DNA of 64,000 nt, taken from positions 3,224,001 to 3,288,000 of the forward strand of contig NZ_CP143624.1 in the NCBI RefSeq assembly GCF_050038885.1. The letters are read 5' to 3'. The stretch is from Myxococcus flavus (GTDB lineage: Bacteria > Myxococcota > Myxococcia > Myxococcales > Myxococcaceae). Shown here one piece after another: positions 63,788-64,000 of this stretch (its first letter is position 1; every line of letters starts with the position of its first letter). The notes below the pieces were generated by a model. The model saw only the letters and a program-made list of their open reading frames with translations. It ran no database searches and was not told where the DNA came from. Position numbers and translations under genes: made by a program.

Positions 63788-64000
63788 TCACGCCACGCCA
63801 GTGAGCACGATGGCGTCCGCCGTCTCCGACACCGTGAACTTCTTGAGGGGCAACGTGGCCGGCCCCTGTGTCACCACGCCCTCCCGCGTGAAGATGGAGG
63901 CGTGGCAGGCGCAGAACAGGTCCGCCTCCTGCTCGCGGTAGTTCACCTCACAGAAGGCGTGGGTGCACACCGAGTCCACCGCGGACAGCGACCCGTCCTG
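63788..64000 (-). CDS. Rieske [2Fe-2S] protein (5' end beyond window)
   Basis: Only the C-terminal part is in the window. It shows the two Rieske boxes in the order C-T-H (VCTHAFCEVNY) and C-A-C-H (DLFCACHASIF), followed by the third segment GPATLPLKKFTV. The first box has CTHAFC rather than CTHxGC, and the second CACHAS rather than CPCHGS. The Cys and His ligands are all kept, so a cluster should form. It may be a ubiquinol-cytochrome c reductase Rieske subunit or a small Rieske ferredoxin; the missing N-terminus decides. Convergent with the CBS gene. Confidence 0.82.
   Translation of the reverse strand, partial: QDGSLSAVDSVCTHAFCEVNYREQEADLFCACHASIFTREGVVTQGPATLPLKKFTVSETADAIVLTGVA

Overview
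The window is high-GC bacterial DNA with tightly packed genes. It looks like a Myxococcaceae chromosome (Myxococcus, Corallococcus, Pyxidicoccus type). The evidence is a DUF2378 (TIGR02265) protein, a family known mainly as a Myxococcus paralog set, two eukaryotic-like Ser/Thr kinases, hybrid histidine kinases, many lipoproteins and very strong G/C third-position bias. The genus cannot be fixed from the sequence alone.

Layout. 1-7.7 kb: end of a YahK-like aldehyde reductase, a small hypothetical protein, an acyltransferase-3 membrane protein, an ECF sigma/anti-sigma pair, a secreted subtilisin-like protease and glycerol-3-phosphate dehydrogenase. 7.8-12.7 kb: a probable metal-uptake operon with a His-rich membrane protein, a TonB-dependent receptor carrying five 17-residue repeats, and two lipoproteins joined by ATGA overlaps. 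12.8-16.7 kb: small proteins (Asn-rich, DUF2007-like, TPR, SlyX, outer-membrane barrel) and a DedA protein without its N-terminal half. 16.7-22.9 kb: a complete rRNA operon on the minus strand (16S, tRNA-Ile, tRNA-Ala, 23S, 5S) with terminator, both RNase III processing stems and four tandem promoters. 23.1-29.5 kb: fatty-acid hydroxylase, peptide deformylase, a BNR-repeat secreted protein, a SnoaL-like protein, hypotheticals and a DUF2378/ketoacyl-synthase-III pair. 30-36.8 kb: a protein with an SSB-type acidic tail, a 123-bp tandem repeat, a histone-H1-like basic protein, a MoxR/VWA pair and transketolase. 36.8-37.4 kb: a non-coding stretch with a series of C-loop (or G-loop) hairpins, a strong minus-strand terminator and three TGACA-N2-TGTCA palindromes; this is the best candidate here for something undescribed. 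37.5-47.1 kb: truB, two tandem LVIVD-repeat lipoproteins, and a three-gene signalling operon (receiver, hybrid kinase, multi-receiver diguanylate cyclase). 47.2-58.3 kb: a beta-propeller lipoprotein, a PAS histidine kinase, an XRE regulator, two Ser/Thr kinases (one with an altered DFG motif and sixteen 12-residue repeats), two zinc-ribbon membrane paralogs and two small unknowns. 58.5-64 kb: ornithine aminotransferase, a tandem ArsA/Get3-like ATPase pair separated by 48-bp repeats, a CBS-domain protein whose 3' end is tandemly duplicated, and part of a Rieske protein.

How they work together. Clear units are the ECF sigma/anti-sigma pair, the TonB-receptor/lipoprotein operon, the rRNA operon, the MoxR/CoxE-like pair, the REC/HK/GGDEF operon with 4-bp overlaps, the paired zinc-ribbon proteins and the Get3-like pair. 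Several loci share one oddity: in-frame minisatellites within coding sequence (51, 36 and 48 bp) and short duplications of gene 3' ends (truB, CBS gene).
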